From Desulfocapsa sp. (lineage in GTDB: Bacteria; Desulfobacterota; Desulfobulbia; Desulfobulbales; Desulfocapsaceae), in the NCBI GenBank assembly GCA_030635405.1, contig DAOVZA010000170.1, forward strand, positions 1 through 5,500: a DNA stretch of 5,500 nucleotides. Direction: 5' to 3'. This document shows positions 4,324 to 5,500 of the stretch, piece by piece. The notes below the pieces were generated by a model. That model ran no database searches, was not told the origin of the DNA, and saw nothing but the letters and a program-made list of their open reading frames with translations. The position numbers and the translations under genes are program-made. Within the stretch, counting starts at the first letter, position 1. Every line of letters begins with the position of its first letter.

Positions 4324-5500
4324 TCAGTTAAGCAATGCCTTCCCAACCACCTTACTCAGTTGAGACATCGAATAGGGCTTTTTGATATAACCAGCAGCTC
4401 CTAGTTTAAGCGTTGCTCTCACATCATCACTCTCAGAAAAACCGCTTACAATAATTGCCTTTTGATCAGGATAATTTTCTAGAATTTCTTTGTAAGTCTG
4501 GTATCCATTTATGCCAGGTTCCATCAACATATCCAGCACTATCAGATCAACAGGGTTATCTTTTACAAATGCAATCGCCGACTCACCTGAGCTCACACAA
4601 TCAACAACATACCCACAGGATTCGAGCATCTGACTAGCTATATTTCTTAGTTGCAACTCGTCATCCACCACCAGTAAATGCTCTCCGTTACTTGACTTTA
4701 CTTCTTTGTTATCATCCTCATATTGAACAATTTCTTTATCATTCTTCACTGGGAAGTAGAGATAAAAGCATGTCCCCTTCTCACTGCTTTCCACCAACAC
4801 CTTCCCATCATGATCTTCCATAGTATTCCAAACCACAGCTAATCCAAGTCCGGTACCACTTCTTCCCATCTTTTTCATAGTATAAAATGGATCAAAGATA
4901 CGCTTCAAGTCTGCGTCCGATATCCCAGATCCCGTATCCTGAATACTTAGCACCACATACTCTCCTGCCGAAATACCATATTTACCCCCCCTGATATCAT
5001 CGACAGATGTGTTAAAAGTTGAAAGGGTTACAGTTCCTATATCAGCCATAGCTTCAGCTGCATTAATAACAAGGTTCATAAGACATTTTTTCACATGTAC
5101 AGGAGAGCAGGAAATAACAGACTTAACAGCCTTAAATTGAGTATCATACCTTATACTTGGATACAGTCTCTTCAGGTTTTCGCACTCAGGGGAATTTATA
5201 TATTCGCTAGTGATCTTATTGAGATCCTGGGATTCTCTTATACTGGCGGCACCCCTTGCAACAGTCAACAAATCTGCAACCACAGTTGCAGCTCTTTGAC
5301 CTGATTCATGAATTGCAGCAAGAGGTTTTCTTAAATCACTATCTCCTGGCAACGTTTTCAATAGCAACTCAGGATAACCTATGATTCCTGAAAGGATATT
5401 GTTCAGGTCATGGGCAACACCACCAGCCATCAGACCTATGGCTTCCATTTTTTTTGATCGTTGAAGCTGTTCTTTCTCTTTATTGACTGATGTTACGTCA
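4324..5500 (-). CDS. Hybrid sensor histidine kinase with C-terminal receiver domain (5' partial)
   Basis: The reading frame is open to the right edge (first full codon 5499-5497), so 391 residues are seen and the N-terminus is missing. The visible part starts DVTSVNKEKEQLQRSKKMEAIG, the usual end of a PAS domain and short coiled coil before the kinase core; the internal ATG at 5448 is therefore unlikely to be the true start. Numbering from that Met: H-box GGVAHDLNN with H13; N-box N125/N129; G1 box DTGSG (171-175); F-box IFDPFY (184-189); G2 box GTGLGL (198-203). A receiver follows (about 257-374) with D262/D263, phospho-acceptor D306 in VLDMLM, S335 and K356. All catalytic and phosphotransfer residues are present. 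The signal and output partner are unknown; no response regulator with an output domain is in view. It converges with the CLC gene across a 42-bp gap (4282-4323) in which no strong terminator hairpin is visible. Confidence 0.92.
   Translation of the reverse strand, partial: DVTSVNKEKEQLQRSKKMEAIGLMAGGVAHDLNNILSGIIGYPELLLKTLPGDSDLRKPLAAIHESGQRAATVVADLLTVARGAASIRESQDLNKITSEYINSPECENLKRLYPSIRYDTQFKAVKSVISCSPVHVKKCLMNLVINAAEAMADIGTVTLSTFNTSVDDIRGGKYGISAGEYVVLSIQDTGSGISDADLKRIFDPFYTMKKMGRSGTGLGLAVVWNTMEDHDGKVLVESSEKGTCFYLYFPVKNDKEIVQYEDDNKEVKSSNGEHLLVVDDELQLRNIASQMLESCGYVVDCVSSGESAIAFVKDNPVDLIVLDMLMEPGINGYQTYKEILENYPDQKAIIVSGFSESDDVRATLKLGAAGYIKKPYSMSQLSKVVGKALLN

Noticed and set aside
4282..4326. 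TGA ending the hybrid kinase as a read-through or Sec codon
   Set aside because: The receiver domain is already complete, and only about a dozen unconserved codons follow before TAA.
4455..5304. Plus-strand ORFs inside the kinase gene
   Set aside because: They lie antisense to intact kinase and receiver motifs and have no family resemblance.
1..5500. CRISPR array, tRNA/rRNA genes, insertion sequences or prophage genes
   Set aside because: No repeat-spacer pattern, tRNA-like cloverleaf, transposase or terminal repeats with target duplications were seen on either strand.

Overview
The window looks like a chromosomal stretch of a moderately AT-rich (low 40s % GC by eye) anaerobic Gram-negative bacterium. 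A sulfate-reducer-like member of the Desulfobacterota (former Deltaproteobacteria) is the best guess. The guess rests on an in-frame UGA selenoprotein of the SelW type, a short DtxR-type regulator with a C-x-x-E-H metal motif, a CBS-domain CLC protein and a PAS-linked hybrid sensor kinase. This assignment is inference; there is no rRNA or other marker gene here.

Layout. Positions 1-182 (+) are the last 59 codons of a sugar-type ABC transporter ATPase. Positions 183-367 hold no gene but carry a small palindrome and a weak candidate promoter. Positions 368-886 (+) encode a DtxR/MntR-family metal-dependent repressor. Positions 893-1111 (-) encode a 72-residue SelT/SelW/SelH (Rdx) family selenoprotein; ordinary gene calling would miss it because its redox motif C-T-E-U is written with a TGA codon. 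A SECIS-like hairpin lies just downstream of that TGA. Positions 1112-1321 are a divergent control region with a long inverted repeat and an extended -10 promoter. Positions 1322-2503 (+) encode a dNTP triphosphohydrolase of the Dgt family. Positions 2500-4281 (+) encode a CLC-type chloride transporter/channel with two C-terminal CBS domains, joined to dgt by an ATGA overlap. Positions 4324-5500 (-) are the C-terminal 391 codons of a hybrid histidine kinase with a terminal receiver domain, running off the right edge.

How the genes relate. dgt and the CLC gene form a translationally coupled pair, probably transcribed from the promoter near 1240. The regulator and the selenoprotein gene are convergent with only 6 nt between their stops and no visible terminator, so their transcripts probably overlap. 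The selenoprotein gene and dgt are divergent and share the 1112-1321 control region. The kinase converges on the CLC gene and belongs to a separate unit.

The main discovery is the hidden selenoprotein gene. Its family is known, but the gene is easily lost from annotation, and it implies that the organism has the SelA/SelB/SelC/SelD selenocysteine machinery.
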